Below, piece by piece: positions 36,246 to 45,191 of a stretch of 64,000 nucleotides of DNA (its first letter is position 1; each line of letters opens with the position of its first letter). Under the pieces are notes generated by a model. The model ran no database searches. It had not been told where the DNA came from and was given only the letters and a program-made list of their open reading frames with translations. Source of the DNA: Lyngbya sp. CCAP 1446/10 (GTDB taxonomy: Bacteria > Cyanobacteriota > Cyanobacteriia > Cyanobacteriales > Microcoleaceae); contig NZ_JAIGNI010000001.1 of NCBI RefSeq assembly GCF_026130175.1, forward strand, positions 62,001 to 126,000. The letters are read 5' to 3'. Position numbers and translations under genes: made by a program.

Positions 36246-36641
36246 TTAAATTTCCTTTGTCCACCTAAAAGAAGATTTGGATTGATAAAGAATTTGCTCG
36301 GATAGGCAATCTTTGGCAGCCATTTTGCAATCAGTAACAATCAGTCCAAATAATCCATAGTTACTGTCTAAAGTTCGTTGTAATTCTTCTATATTTCCTT
36401 GCAATAAGGTATAGAATAGTTTTCCTGGCAAAGTATGAGATAACATATTGAAATCAACTGTTTGCACAGCAAAAATTGTGCCATGCCAATATTTTTTATA
36501 ATGTTCCCAGTTTTTTAAAGTCGCCAGACCCAAAGAAAATGTCGCGATCAGGGTAAATCGACCCAAACTCTTAATCAGCGTAGTCGGGTTGATCCGGGGA
36601 AGTTTTTGCTTCATAATGTGCTTCATAAGGTAAACAGCCAA
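36246..36641 (-). CDS. N-terminal sensor segment, in frame with the HicA-like gene
   Basis: 131 aa. A short basic cytoplasmic start (KHIMKQKLPRI) is followed by a hydrophobic helix at about 28-42 (RFTLIATFSLGLATL) and an extracytoplasmic segment (FNMLSHTLPGKLFYTLLQGN, LQRTLDSNYGLFGLIVTDC). It ends WTKEI-TAA. The same frame then reads LATLSNHPYDLLQSPPPL on to the GTG at 36107. Joined, the two would make a two-helix sensor of about 650 aa with a roughly 165-residue outer domain. It is either a nonsense-mutated gene or two coupled genes. Starts at Met6 or Met10 are possible. Confidence 0.55.
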   Translation of the reverse strand: MAVYLMKHIMKQKLPRINPTTLIKSLGRFTLIATFSLGLATLKNWEHYKKYWHGTIFAVQTVDFNMLSHTLPGKLFYTLLQGNIEELQRTLDSNYGLFGLIVTDCKMAAKDCLSEQILYQSKSSFRWTKEI

Positions 36642-36673
36642 ATGAATCTGAGAAAGGCTATATCTAATATAAC

Positions 36674-36896
36674 TTCAGCTACAGATTATTTGCCCGTTGG
36701 CAACAAGAGGCGATCGCAGCGATAAAAACCCGCCGAAACCAGCAAACCTTACAAGCACTAGAAGAAGTTGTACAATACGACCTCGAACATTTCAACTATC
36801 TGATCGCGTAGTCATAGCCAGCCGTAGGCATCGCCAACCAAATTTTGGACACCCTACTCCACCACATCCGCCGAGCCATCACAGAACAAAGGCACA
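36674..36896 (+). pseudogene. Decayed copy of the 33683 gene family
   Basis: From 36674 the frame reads FSYRLFARWQQEAIAAI, RRNQQTLQALEEVVQYDL and EHFNYLIA, then TAG (36806-36808). After a short disrupted stretch it reads NQILDTLLHHIRRAITEQR. It matches the C-terminal half of the protein at 33683-34120, with small insertions and stops. The N-terminal half is missing. Confidence 0.8.
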
Positions 36897-36911
36897 CCCC
36901 AAGATGTGCCT
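36890..36911 (-). terminator. prfA terminator
   Basis: AGGCACA (36890-36896) pairs with TGTGCCT (36905-36911). On the minus strand the stem is followed by TTGTT. It sits 12 bases past the prfA stop and would end the ribosomal superoperon transcript. Confidence 0.6.
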
Positions 36912-36923
36912 TCCATCGCTCCA

Positions 36924-38018
36924 TCAATTAATAGAAGCAGCCAACTCAGCCAAACGATCCTGCTGATCCTGAGAAATGCAAGTCTGAATAATCTCCTCAA
37001 TATCCCCTTCCAAAACACTATTGAGCGAGAAATTCTCCCCCAAACGGTGGTCAGTAGCCCGATTATCCTTATAGTTGTAAGTGCGAATCTTCTCCGATCG
37101 CGAACCAGTACCAACCTGAGCCAAACGCCGCGACTTCACCTCATCCTGCTGCTCCCGCAACTTAATGTCATAGAGCTTCGCGCGCAAAATCTGCATCGCC
37201 CGCTCCTTATTCTGCAACTGACTGCGCTCCTCAGTACAGAAAATCCGAATACCCGTCGGCTTGTGAAACAAATCCGCAGCAGTTTCCACCTTGTTCACAT
37301 TTTGGCCGCCAGCACCGCCCGATCGAGCCGTACTCATCTCAATATCCTTCGGATCGATATGAATCTCCACATCATCAACTTCCGGCATCACAGCCACCGT
37401 CGCCGTCGAAGTATGAATCCGACCACTAGCCTCAGTCATCGGCACTCGCTGCACCCGGTGCACCCCAGCCTCAAACTTCAGCTTGCTATAAACGCTATCG
37501 CCCGTAATTTCCAGAATCACCTCTTTAAAGCCGCCCATGTCCGCCAGTGACTCGCTCACCAACTTCACCTGCCAGCCTTCAGTTTGAGCGTAGCGCGAAT
37601 ACAACCGCAGCAAATCACCCGCCCAAATACTAGCCTCATCTCCGCCAGTACCCGCCCGAATTTCCAGCATAATATTCTTGTCATCGTTCGGATCGCGCGG
37701 TAGCAGCAACACCTTCAAACGACTTTCCAAATTCTCCAGCTTCGACTCAAGTTCCTCAACTTCCATCCCGGCCATAAGCTGCATTTCTCGATCGCCCGCA
37801 GCTTCCTTGAGCACCTGTCGCGCGCCCACCAAATCTTCCTGAGTCGTTTTCCACAGATCAAAAGTATCTACCACTTCCTCCAAGGACGATCGAGCTTTTG
37901 CCACCCGTTGAAACTCATAATTGTCCCTAGCCACATCCGGGTCAGCCATGCGGCGAGTCAACTCATGAAAAGTTTGCTCCACCGACTTCAATTTATCCAG
38001 CAAATAAGATTCAGCCAT
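36924..38018 (-). CDS. prfA: Peptide chain release factor 1
   Basis: Recognises UAA and UAG and triggers peptide release. 364 aa from ATG 38018 ([17 protein letters not shown]); an in-frame reading nine codons longer is less likely. The universal GGQ tripeptide is in [15 protein letters not shown] and the glutamine is a methylation target. [16 protein letters not shown] and [16 protein letters not shown] are RF1-type. It is the last gene of the superoperon, about 210 bases after rpmE. Confidence 0.97.
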   Translation of the reverse strand: MAESYLLDKLKSVEQTFHELTRRMADPDVARDNYEFQRVAKARSSLEEVVDTFDLWKTTQEDLVGARQVLKEAAGDREMQLMAGMEVEELESKLENLESRLKVLLLPRDPNDDKNIMLEIRAGTGGDEASIWAGDLLRLYSRYAQTEGWQVKLVSESLADMGGFKEVILEITGDSVYSKLKFEAGVHRVQRVPMTEASGRIHTSTATVAVMPEVDDVEIHIDPKDIEMSTARSGGAGGQNVNKVETAADLFHKPTGIRIFCTEERSQLQNKERAMQILRAKLYDIKLREQQDEVKSRRLAQVGTGSRSEKIRTYNYKDNRATDHRLGENFSLNSVLEGDIEEIIQTCISQDQQDRLAELAASIN

Positions 38019-38045
38019 TGTCAAATGTCCTCCGTCAGTTGTCAA

Positions 38046-38098
38046 TCGATTTTAGATTTTAGATTTTAGATTTTAGACTTTAGATTTGAATAGCAGTT
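38046..38098. repeat. TTTTAGA heptamer tract before prfA
   Basis: Copies of GATTTTA/TTTTAGA, the complement of the TCTAAAA unit found before ccdA and in the rplB/rplW gap. Confidence 0.85.
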
Positions 38099-38226
38099 GG
38101 AGTAGAATCGCGATCGAACTCAACTGCCGCATTGCAACTCTTCAATCTAAAATCTAAAACCCGAGGGTGGCAAGTTGTCGTCAGCAAAAACTACTTTCAA
38201 CAAACTGCGGACAATTGACAATCCGG

Positions 38227-38523
38227 CTACTTCTTCTTTTTGCCTTTAGCAGCATCTGATTTGGTTTCTTCCATTTTCAGAGGCCCAGAGGAAGCATCTG
38301 CCTGCGGCATTTCTACATCTGTCATGCCATATTTCCGCATAAAGCGTTCCACACGACCTTCAGTATCAATAATCTTCTGAGTGCCAGTATAAAAAGGATG
38401 ATTCCCCGACCAAACATCAACTTGAAGCTTTGGTCTAGTCGAACCAACCGTCATCACGTGTTCCCCGTTGCAAAAAACCTGAGATTCGGGATACCACTCA
38501 GGGTGAATGCCAGCTTTCGCCAT
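38227..38523 (-). CDS. rpmE: 50S ribosomal protein L31
   Basis: 98 aa. MAKAGIHPEWYPESQVFCNG, then VDVWSGNHPFYTGTQKIIDT and VERFMRKYG mark L31. The zinc-type CxxC is not present; one Cys remains. The C-terminal tail (about residues 72-98) is rich in Lys/Glu/Ala and longer than in the 66-80 aa bacterial forms. Located between rpsI and prfA as in other cyanobacteria. Confidence 0.95.
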   Translation of the reverse strand: MAKAGIHPEWYPESQVFCNGEHVMTVGSTRPKLQVDVWSGNHPFYTGTQKIIDTEGRVERFMRKYGMTDVEMPQADASSGPLKMEETKSDAAKGKKKK

Positions 38524-39111
38524 TTTTTTTACTCTCTAATTTTTGACTTTACAACCATTTTAGCTTTGACATCCTCTCCGGGCTAAAGCCACAGAGATTC
38601 CTCACCACGCCACAACCTACGAACAGGATGCGGTCGCTGAATGGGGTTGACGCTTCATCAAGCACAGCCTCCAAAGAGGTCTTACACGCTCTCAACGTCC
38701 ATTTTGAGTCTCGAACTGCCCGCCCGCGACTAATGAAACACCATGCAATTAACTGTTTTTTTGCTTTCAGGCTGCAACGCATTGCCCTTCGGCTTCCCGG
38801 TCTTCAGAAGTCCACTCTCTACTTCGGTCTTGCAACGTACTGGAGCCTTCACTGTCCGGTGGGGGTTATGGATTAGTCCCACCCACATCGTATCAGAAAG
38901 CCGTGCTAGAAGCACGGGGCTTGAGTCCCATTTATTTGGTCATCGGACTTGCGTACTAACAACACCAGGAATTTTGTTGCCTTATATCTTTCGGAATCAG
39001 CAATCAGAAAGAGAATTGAAAAAAAAAGGAAGATAAAATCTGGATAATTTTGCCTTCTTCCTTCTTCCTTTTTCGGTTCCTGAGTGTAGTCGAACGGCTT
39101 TCTTCCTTCGA
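38524..39111. other. Gap with IS200/IS605-derived remnant
   Basis: The rpsI-rpmE gap is 588 bases. It holds an IS200/IS605-like non-coding remnant (38568-38932) and a short TTCTTCC tract (39051-39071). No intact gene is present. Confidence 0.5.
38568..38932 (-). mobile_element. Non-autonomous IS200/IS605-like element or remnant
   Basis: At one end CCGTGC-TAGAA-GCACGG (38901-38917) is a subterminal hairpin of the kind seen at IS605-family ends, flanked by GGGCTTGAGTCCCA. At the other end CTCTCCGGGCTAAAGCCACAGAG (split: 38574-38581 and 38582-38596) folds around GGC-TAAA-GCC next to GACATCCTCTCC, resembling the opposite end. The 330 bases between have no intact tnpA or tnpB. The minus-strand frame near the second end (VRNLCGFSPERMSK) may be a tnpB tail. 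Confidence 0.5.
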
Positions 39112-39525
39112 TTACCGTTTCGAGTATTGAGGAGCTTTCCGAGCTTTCCGCAAACCGTACTTTTTGCGTTCTTTAGCCCGTGGGTCACGAGTCAAATAGC
39201 CTTCAGTCTTCAGAGGCTTCCGGTTGTCCGGGTCTAATTGACAAAGCGCTCTAGCGACACCCAAGCGAATCGAGTCAGCCTGACCTGTCAGCCCGCCGCC
39301 TTCGACTTTGACCAAAATATCATACTCATTTTCCAGACCCAAAGTTTCCAGAGGAGCCTTAGCAAGAGCCAAATAAGTAGGGTTGAATTGCAGGTACAAA
39401 TCCCCCTCTTTACCATTGACAGTCAGTATGCCAGTGCCGGGAACCAAACGTACCCGCGCTACGGAACACTTGCGGCGACCGGTACCCCAGTACACAGCGC
39501 GGCCGGATGTATCTGTTGCTTGCAT
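39112..39525 (-). CDS. rpsI: 30S ribosomal protein S9
   Basis: 137 aa. [19 protein letters not shown] at the start, [17 protein letters not shown] in the middle and the invariant C-terminal KAPQYSKR that reaches the P-site tRNA. Its ATG overlaps the rplM stop (TAATG), so the pair is translationally coupled. Confidence 0.97.
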   Translation of the reverse strand: MQATDTSGRAVYWGTGRRKCSVARVRLVPGTGILTVNGKEGDLYLQFNPTYLALAKAPLETLGLENEYDILVKVEGGGLTGQADSIRLGVARALCQLDPDNRKPLKTEGYLTRDPRAKERKKYGLRKARKAPQYSKR

Positions 39526-39980
39526 TAGTCATTTCCTCCCGGAATCGTGTGAATAATTAACTCTTCTGGTTGTTGAGCTTGGTGCGGGTGGTTAGGGCCA
39601 GCGTACACCTTCAGCTTCGTAAACAGTTGTCTGCCCAGAGAAGTGTGAGGCAGCATTCCTCGGATAGCTTCTTCAACAATTCTTTCGGGCAAACGTGCTT
39701 GCAATTTTGCAAAAGTTTCTGTTTTCATACCGCCCGGTCTACCAGAGTGGCGGCGGTAGATTTTCTGGGTACGTTTTTTCCCAGTAACAGCAATTTTGTC
39801 AGCATTGATGACAATTACGAAGTCGCCGGTATCCATTGAAGGAGTGTAAGTGGGTTTGTGTTTCCCCCGGAGGTGCGTGGCAACTTCAGTTGCCAGACGG
39901 CCCAGCCGCTGATCGGCGGCATCGACCACGTACCACTTGTGCTCTAGGGAGTCTTTAGTAGGGACGTAAGTTTTGTTCAT
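39525..39980 (-). CDS. rplM: 50S ribosomal protein L13
   Basis: 151 aa. [37 protein letters not shown] and [22 protein letters not shown] are family signatures. It is paired with rpsI, as in nearly all bacteria. The gap to truA is filled with repeats. Confidence 0.97.
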   Translation of the reverse strand: MNKTYVPTKDSLEHKWYVVDAADQRLGRLATEVATHLRGKHKPTYTPSMDTGDFVIVINADKIAVTGKKRTQKIYRRHSGRPGGMKTETFAKLQARLPERIVEEAIRGMLPHTSLGRQLFTKLKVYAGPNHPHQAQQPEELIIHTIPGGND

Positions 39981-40205
39981 TGGTAATTGTTAGTTGTTAG
40001 TTGGCAGTTGGCAGTTGGCAGTGGTCAGTTGTTAGTTGTTAGGTGGCAATTGTCAGTTGTTATCAATTGTTAGTTGTTATCAATTGTTAGTTGTCAGTTG
40101 GCAATTGTCAGTAATTAGTTTTTTATTTTTCGTAGTTACCCACTGACCACTGACCACTGACCACTGACTACTGACCACTGACTACTGACTACTGACTAAT
40201 GACTA
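39981..40205. repeat. Heptamer tracts between truA and rplM
   Basis: Left part: AGTTGTT/AGTTGGC/AGTTGTC heptamers (39990-40110). Right part: ACTGACC/ACTGACT/AATGACT heptamers (40138-40205). The right tract extends into the 3' end of truA, supplying its stop codon. Confidence 0.9.
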
Positions 40206-40989
40206 ATTTTGGCTGAGTGTCGTACCAAACATCTGGGGGAAAGGGAAATTCTGAATAGCCAACCCGCAGCAGGCATAAACCTTGAGCGGGAGCGGCGTAT
40301 TTTACCATTTCTCGGCGTTCGTTGACCCAGATATCTGTGAAATTGTCGATCGGTCTTTCCCCCCGACCCACCTGCACCAGCAACCCCACCAGCAGCCGCA
40401 TCATCCCGTACAGAAACCCGCTCGCCTGAACCTCAATATAGATAAGAGGCCCAGAACGGTGACACTCTGCTGCTTGTACGTCCACCCAAGAATGGGGGCG
40501 GGCAGACCCCGCGCGGTGGAAAGCCGCCAAGTGATGCCGCCCGATTAGCGGTGTCAAAGCGGCCTGAATCAAAGATTCGTCCACAGGCGCGTGGTAGCAG
40601 TGCCAAGCATAAGGACGCACAAACAAATTAGGAATCGGGTCTGTATAAAGGGTGTAGCGATAGCGCCGCCAACTGGCTGAGAACCGAGCGTGCCAGGTAG
40701 GTTCCACCTTTGCCGAAGCTCGAATTAAAATATCTTTTGCCAGTCGAGAGTTGAGAACGCTTGCCCAGCGGTGAGCCGGAATTGGGCCATCAGCATCAAA
40801 ATGGGCTACTTGAGCAGCGGCGTGAACTCCCGCATCAGTTCTCCCGGCGGCGTACAGCGTTACCGGCCGTTCCAGCACATTCGATATTGTTGTTTCAATT
40901 TCTTCTTGTACTGTACGCTGGTTCGGCTGTCGCTGCCAACCGTGAAAGTCAGTGCCGAGGTATTGGATCACCAGAGCAACGCGCTGCAT
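40189..40989 (-). CDS. truA: tRNA pseudouridine(38-40) synthase
   Basis: Modifies uridines 38-40 of the tRNA anticodon arm. 266 aa from ATG 40989 (MQRVALVIQYLGTDFHGWQR); an upstream in-frame ATG at 41031 adds 14 low-complexity residues. The catalytic Asp is in AAGRTDAGVHA. YRYTLYTDP and ASGFLYGMMRLLVGLL are typical. The last residues (LVISQ) and stop codon are encoded by a heptamer repeat, so the natural C-terminus has been replaced or extended. Confidence 0.95.
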   Translation of the reverse strand: MQRVALVIQYLGTDFHGWQRQPNQRTVQEEIETTISNVLERPVTLYAAGRTDAGVHAAAQVAHFDADGPIPAHRWASVLNSRLAKDILIRASAKVEPTWHARFSASWRRYRYTLYTDPIPNLFVRPYAWHCYHAPVDESLIQAALTPLIGRHHLAAFHRAGSARPHSWVDVQAAECHRSGPLIYIEVQASGFLYGMMRLLVGLLVQVGRGERPIDNFTDIWVNERREMVKYAAPAQGLCLLRVGYSEFPFPPDVWYDTQPKLVISQ

Positions 40990-41060
40990 CGATCGGGGAT
41001 TTTCGATTGGGGATTTTGGATTGTTAGTCATGAATCAAAAATCTCCAACCCAAAATTGCA

Positions 41061-41411
41061 TTAAACCAGTTCAACGATCGCCATTTCGGAATTGTCTCCT
41101 TGACGGGGGACAGTTCGCACTACACGGGTATAGCCCCCATTGCGCGAGCCGTACCGTTCTTGGGCAGCCTCAAACAAGGCGTGCACCAACTGTTTGTCAT
41201 AGATATAGCCCATAGCTTGCCGACGAGCGGCCAAGGAGCCATCTTTGGCCAAAGTAATCATCCTGTCCGCCTCTGAGCGCAGCGCTTTAGCGCGGGCAAG
41301 AGTAGTAGTGATTTTACCGTGGCGGATTAATTCGGTAGTCAGCGAACGCAGTAGGGCGCGGCGCTGGTCAGCCGGTTTGCTAAGTTGAGGAACGCGACAG
41401 CGGTGGCGCAT
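41061..41411 (-). CDS. rplQ: 50S ribosomal protein L17
   Basis: 116 aa. [20 protein letters not shown] and [20 protein letters not shown] are diagnostic; it ends with the family's [14 protein letters not shown]. It follows rpoA as in most bacteria. A TTGGTAA heptamer tract (41412-41441) abuts its start. Confidence 0.97.
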   Translation of the reverse strand: MRHRCRVPQLSKPADQRRALLRSLTTELIRHGKITTTLARAKALRSEADRMITLAKDGSLAARRQAMGYIYDKQLVHALFEAAQERYGSRNGGYTRVVRTVPRQGDNSEMAIVELV

Positions 41412-41536
41412 AGCAGTTAGTAATTGGTAATTGGTAATTGGGCGTAGGGATAGTCCGCGAGTTTTGAGCCGTGAATTCTTGAACCCAAGAACTCACCCAC
41501 TTAAAATTCCGAACAGCTTTACCCGTTACCCGTTGA

Positions 41537-42481
41537 TTAACTTTTAGCTGATTTTTCCTGAGGCAAAGTTATGCCCAAGCGTTTTTGTAAAGCTTCAATC
41601 ACTTCCTCTGCGGATTTCTGCCCGAAGTTCTTAATCTCGAGCAAGTCTTCTTGGGTATAATCCAATAAGTCTGCAACTGAATTAATCTGAGCCCGCTTGA
41701 GACAGTTGTAAGCCCGGACAGACAACTGTAATTCCTCGATCGGGATTTGGCTCGTAGGATCGGCCTCACCTGGGTACTCTGGTTTCAGAGAATCTTGGGT
41801 GATATCTTTGAGAGGAGCAAACAAATCTACCAAGATATGGGCAGACTGACTCAGAGCTTCTTGAGGAGTCACACTGCCATCAGTCCAGATTTCCATCACC
41901 AATCGATCTTTCTCGACAGTGCCGCCCAGCCGAGCATCTTCAACACTGTAGTTAACCTTGCGAATCGGCATAAAGATAGCGTCAATTTGGAGAAAATCCA
42001 AAGCCGACCCATCATCGCGAGTGCGGTCTACCGCTCGGTATCCGATGCCTTTTTCAATTCTGAATTCCATTTCCAGAACAGAACCCGGAGAGAGAGTCGC
42101 AATATACTGCGATTTATCGATCAATTCCACCTCAGAGGGCAAATCGAATCGATCGGCAGTAACTGTGACTGGCCCCTCAATCCGCAACCTGCCGATTTGC
42201 GGCTGCTGAGAATGAGTTTTGAGAACAACCTCCTTCATGTTCAGGAGAATTTCCAGAACATCCTCACGTACCCCTTCGATCGTGGCAAACTCGTGATTGA
42301 CACCCGCGATACGCACTGAAGTTACTGCCGTTCCTTCCAGATTTGACATCAGGACTCGCCGAAGCGCGTTCCCGACAGTTGTTCCTTGACCGCGATCGAG
42401 CGGTTCCAGGACAAATTTACCGTACTGACTCCGGTCTTTGTCAGTATTAGACTCTATACATTCAATCTGAAACTGCGCCAC
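41537..42481 (-). CDS. rpoA: RNA polymerase subunit alpha
   Basis: 314 aa from GTG 42481 (VAQFQIECIES), preceded by GGGAGGT at the right distance. In-frame codons further upstream up to 42592 are low-complexity repeat translation. The N-terminal dimerisation domain (about 1-230, LDRGQGTTVGNALRRVLMSNLEG) and C-terminal domain (about 245-305, LSVRAYNCLKRAQINSVADLL, NFGQKSAEEVIEALQKRLG) that contacts UP elements and activators are complete. Confidence 0.97.
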   Translation of the reverse strand: MAQFQIECIESNTDKDRSQYGKFVLEPLDRGQGTTVGNALRRVLMSNLEGTAVTSVRIAGVNHEFATIEGVREDVLEILLNMKEVVLKTHSQQPQIGRLRIEGPVTVTADRFDLPSEVELIDKSQYIATLSPGSVLEMEFRIEKGIGYRAVDRTRDDGSALDFLQIDAIFMPIRKVNYSVEDARLGGTVEKDRLVMEIWTDGSVTPQEALSQSAHILVDLFAPLKDITQDSLKPEYPGEADPTSQIPIEELQLSVRAYNCLKRAQINSVADLLDYTQEDLLEIKNFGQKSAEEVIEALQKRLGITLPQEKSAKS

Positions 42482-42603
42482 AGAGTGACCTCCCTTTTCC
42501 ACTTTGGATTTTTGATTTTGGATTTTAGATTGCAGAGCATACCCCTGAACGGATTTCGGATTTTGGATGGACGGGGCAACAGTTAGAAGCATTATTTTTT
42601 CAC

Positions 42604-42655
42604 TTTAAGCAGTTAGCCATTATCCAAAATCTAAAATCTAAAATCTCAAATCGTT
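42604..42655. repeat. TCTAAAA heptamer tract between rpoA and rpsK
   Basis: ATCCAAAATCTAAAATCTAA-type heptamers directly before the rpsK stop. Confidence 0.8.
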
Positions 42656-43057
42656 TTAGACTCTACGCCGCTTGGGAGGGCGACAGCCGTTGTGAGGAAT
42701 TGGGGTAACATCTCTAATCAGGGTAATTTCTAGTCCCGCCCCTTGCAGCGCCCGAATTGCAGTTTCTCGACCTGCTCCGGGCCCGCTCACCATTACTTCT
42801 ATTTGACGCATTCCCTGGTCATTGGCTCTGCGGGCTGCACTTTCTGCTGCTGTTTGAGCTGCAAAGGGAGTACCTTTTTTAGCTCCTTTAAAACCGCTGG
42901 AACCTGCTGATGCCCAGGATATTACTTCGCCGTTAAGGTCGGTAATAGTTACGATCGTATTGTTAAAGGTAGACTGGATGTAGCCTACCCCATTCGGTAC
43001 GTTACGTTTTTGCTTTTTTGCACCAGATTTCTTGCCTGTCTGTTGTCGTGGCGGCAT
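42656..43057 (-). CDS. rpsK: 30S ribosomal protein S11
   Basis: 133 aa. [39 protein letters not shown] and the C-terminal [20 protein letters not shown] are classic S11. It lies between rpsM and rpoA. As in other cyanobacteria there is no rpsD between rpsK and rpoA. Confidence 0.98.
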   Translation of the reverse strand: MPPRQQTGKKSGAKKQKRNVPNGVGYIQSTFNNTIVTITDLNGEVISWASAGSSGFKGAKKGTPFAAQTAAESAARRANDQGMRQIEVMVSGPGAGRETAIRALQGAGLEITLIRDVTPIPHNGCRPPKRRRV

Positions 43058-43144
43058 ATTAGTCTCTTTATCGTTTTCATTGAATTAGTCTCCCCAAAGG
43101 CGAGGAAACAGTCGGCAGGAACATAAATTTCCTGCAAACTGCTG

Positions 43145-43528
43145 TTATTTCTTGGACGGTGCTTTTTTCTTGCCCGCCACTGTACGGCGGACGCCTCGAC
43201 GGGTTCTGGCGTTGGTACGGGTTCGTTGACCCCGCACCGGCAGACCCAAACGGTGACGGCGACCGCGGTAAGTCCCGATATCCATCAGGCGCTTGATGTT
43301 CATTGACTCCCAGCGCCGGAGGTCTCCTTCGATTTGGTAGGTGCTTTCTACGTGAGCCCGTAGAATGGTCACGTCGGCCTCTGTTAAATCCTTGACGCGA
43401 GTGTCAGGATTGACGCCTGTTGCAGCGATAATTTTTTGGGCCCGCGACAGGCCTATTCCGTAAATGTATGTCAGACCTATTTCGACGCGCTTATCGCGTG
43501 GAAGGTCTACCCCGGCAATCCGTGCCAC
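43145..43528 (-). CDS. rpsM: 30S ribosomal protein S13
   Basis: 127 aa. [31 protein letters not shown] and the helix-two-turn tail [20 protein letters not shown]. The basic tail (KKKAPSKK) contacts P-site tRNA. Confidence 0.98.
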   Translation of the reverse strand: MARIAGVDLPRDKRVEIGLTYIYGIGLSRAQKIIAATGVNPDTRVKDLTEADVTILRAHVESTYQIEGDLRRWESMNIKRLMDIGTYRGRRHRLGLPVRGQRTRTNARTRRGVRRTVAGKKKAPSKK

Positions 43529-43611
43529 ACTTTTTGTCTCCCTAGTTTTCCTGTTTGGCTACAATGTTGAATTAGGCAGCACCTGTGTGCAGATCCCAAT
43601 CTTCCTGTTTT

Positions 43612-43725
43612 CTAACCTTGGCGCTGTTTGTGTTTCGGGTTAGTGCATATCACCATCACTCGACCGCGACGGCGGATGACGCGACATTTTTCACAAATTT
43701 TTTTGACAGATGCTCGAACTTTCAT
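43612..43725 (-). CDS. rpmJ: 50S ribosomal protein L36
   Basis: A 37-aa gene: [20 protein letters not shown], then [17 protein letters not shown] and stop. The zinc ligands Cys11, Cys14, Cys27 and His32 (CxxC...C....H) are intact. The ATG is at 43725 and the stop at 43612-43614. It lies 83 bases upstream of rpsM. Confidence 0.95.
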   Translation of the reverse strand: MKVRASVKKICEKCRVIRRRGRVMVICTNPKHKQRQG

Positions 43726-44087
43726 CTTTCTTCCTGCCTGGAGAACCCCGCTCTACCGGAGAGCAGGCACGCTGGCCCGTAGAGCGGTGGGAGGAGAGGC
43801 TGGGCAAGGTGTAGACCTCTCCTCGATTAAATTGTATAAAGTGCGGGTTGTTTTATGAAGGAGCTCGCTTGCACCCACTCCCATTGCTGGGTAAAGTTCG
43901 CCTGCACAAAAATGTGGACGAGCGATACTTAAACGGCGTAGCAATGACTTAACCCGGTACGCCGCTGGGTTGTTGACGGCCTTCTCGGCAACACTACAAA
44001 CGTAGCATTATAGCATAAATTTGAAGCTTTTTACCAAATTCTCTCTAATTAAACTTAGAATTAGTTTTTAGAAAGTTTTATCTAAGC
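43726..44087. promoter_or_regulatory. Gap with 9-bp inverted repeat in the rpmJ-rpoA leader
   Basis: The infA-rpmJ gap is 362 bases. CCGCTCTAC (43748-43756) and GTAGAGCGG (43779-43787) form a perfect 9-bp hairpin about 25-60 bases upstream of the rpmJ start. It could be a leader structure, attenuator or r-protein target for the rpmJ-rpsM-rpsK-rpoA-rplQ set. Unlike most larger gaps in this operon it has no heptamer tract, so a second promoter may lie here. Confidence 0.4.
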
Positions 44088-44312
44088 CTATTTTTTCCGA
44101 AGGCGATAAGTAATCCTGCCTTTGGTCAAGTCGTAGGGAGTTAATTCAACTTTGACGCGATCGCCAGGCAGAATTTTGATGTAGTTGCGGCGGATCTTAC
44201 CGGAAATGTGAGCTAGAACGTTAAACCCATTATCTAGGTCAACGCGAAACATCGCATTCGGCAGTGATTCCGTCACTGTCCCTTCCATTTCAATTAAATC
44301 TTGCTTAGACAA
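44088..44312 (-). CDS. infA: Translation initiation factor IF-1
   Basis: 74 aa, a single OB-fold that binds the 30S A site. [40 protein letters not shown] and [14 protein letters not shown] are the complete family sequence. Placed after adk as in many bacteria. Confidence 0.98.
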
Positions 44313-44604
44313 TTTGGTATTTACCTCAACTCTACATTTGATTAACTAGGAGTGTCCCGGCGTTTGCTTCAAAACCTATTTACAAAGCAGGAGTCGAAGG
44401 GGCACGGGGCAATAATTCGGGTAACTCGATCGACTGCTTGACTTAATTAACCGATCGCTTCAGCTTTACTGGAGTAAAGTTGTGGCAAGTAGTATCGAGT
44501 TCAATCCTGTTTCTAGCAACCCTCACCAAACCCTATAGCACAAAAAGCTCCTAGTTAACACATCTTAGCAAAAGCTTGTAAGTAACAAGCCCTATTGAGA
44601 GGGT
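44313..44604. other. adk-infA gap
   Basis: About 290 bases with no gene, no heptamer tract and no clear promoter. The sequence is moderately AT-rich. Confidence 0.35.
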
Positions 44605-45186
44605 TCAAGAGTCGCCAGAGAGAGCTTGTTGCAGTTCTGCGGTGACTACTTCCATATCGCGATCGCCATCAACCGCAACCAACTGTTCGCGGGCGCGGTA
44701 AAAAGCAATTAAAGGCTCAGTTTGCTCGCGATAAACTTGCAACCGACGGCGGATCGTCTCCTCATTGTCATCCTGGCGCCCCCGCGACAGCAGGCGAGCC
44801 ACCAAAATGTCGTCAGGTACGTCCAAATTGACAGCTCTGAGAGCGCAGTCCTTACCAGACGTTCCCCCAGCACCGCTAACATCACAGAGTAGTTTGTCAA
44901 AAAACGCTGCTTGTGGCACAGTGCGGGGAAATCCGTCTAGAATCCAGCCAGAACTAGCATCTGGTTGATTCATGCGTTCTTGTACGATATCCATCAATAA
45001 CTGGTCGGGAACCAAATCACCAGCATCCATGTAGGCTTGGGCTTTTAAACCCAAGGGAGTTTTCGCTACCACGCAGGCGCGGAGGATGTCACCCGTAGAA
45101 ATGTGGGGTATTTTCCAGAGAGCTGCTAAAACCTGAGCCTGAGTTCCCTTTCCTGCCCCTGGAGGCCCCATAAAAATCAGTTGCAT
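44605..45186 (-). CDS. adk: Adenylate kinase
   Basis: 193 aa. P-loop GPPGAGKGTQA, NMP-binding region STGDILRACV and WILDGFPRTVPQA, then LLSRGRQDDNEETIRRRL with a short LID lacking zinc cysteines. It is separated from secY by only five bases, so translation is coupled. Interconverts ATP, ADP and AMP. Confidence 0.97.
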   Translation of the reverse strand: MQLIFMGPPGAGKGTQAQVLAALWKIPHISTGDILRACVVAKTPLGLKAQAYMDAGDLVPDQLLMDIVQERMNQPDASSGWILDGFPRTVPQAAFFDKLLCDVSGAGGTSGKDCALRAVNLDVPDDILVARLLSRGRQDDNEETIRRRLQVYREQTEPLIAFYRAREQLVAVDGDRDMEVVTAELQQALSGDS

Positions 45187-45191
45187 TGCGA

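Noticed and set aside
38628-38876. 82-codon plus-strand gene between rpsI and rpmE
   Set aside because: It lies inside the IS200/IS605-like remnant and has no family features.
42482-42592. 37-codon N-terminal extension of RpoA
   Set aside because: It encodes low-complexity intergenic sequence, and a good ribosome binding site precedes the GTG at 42481.
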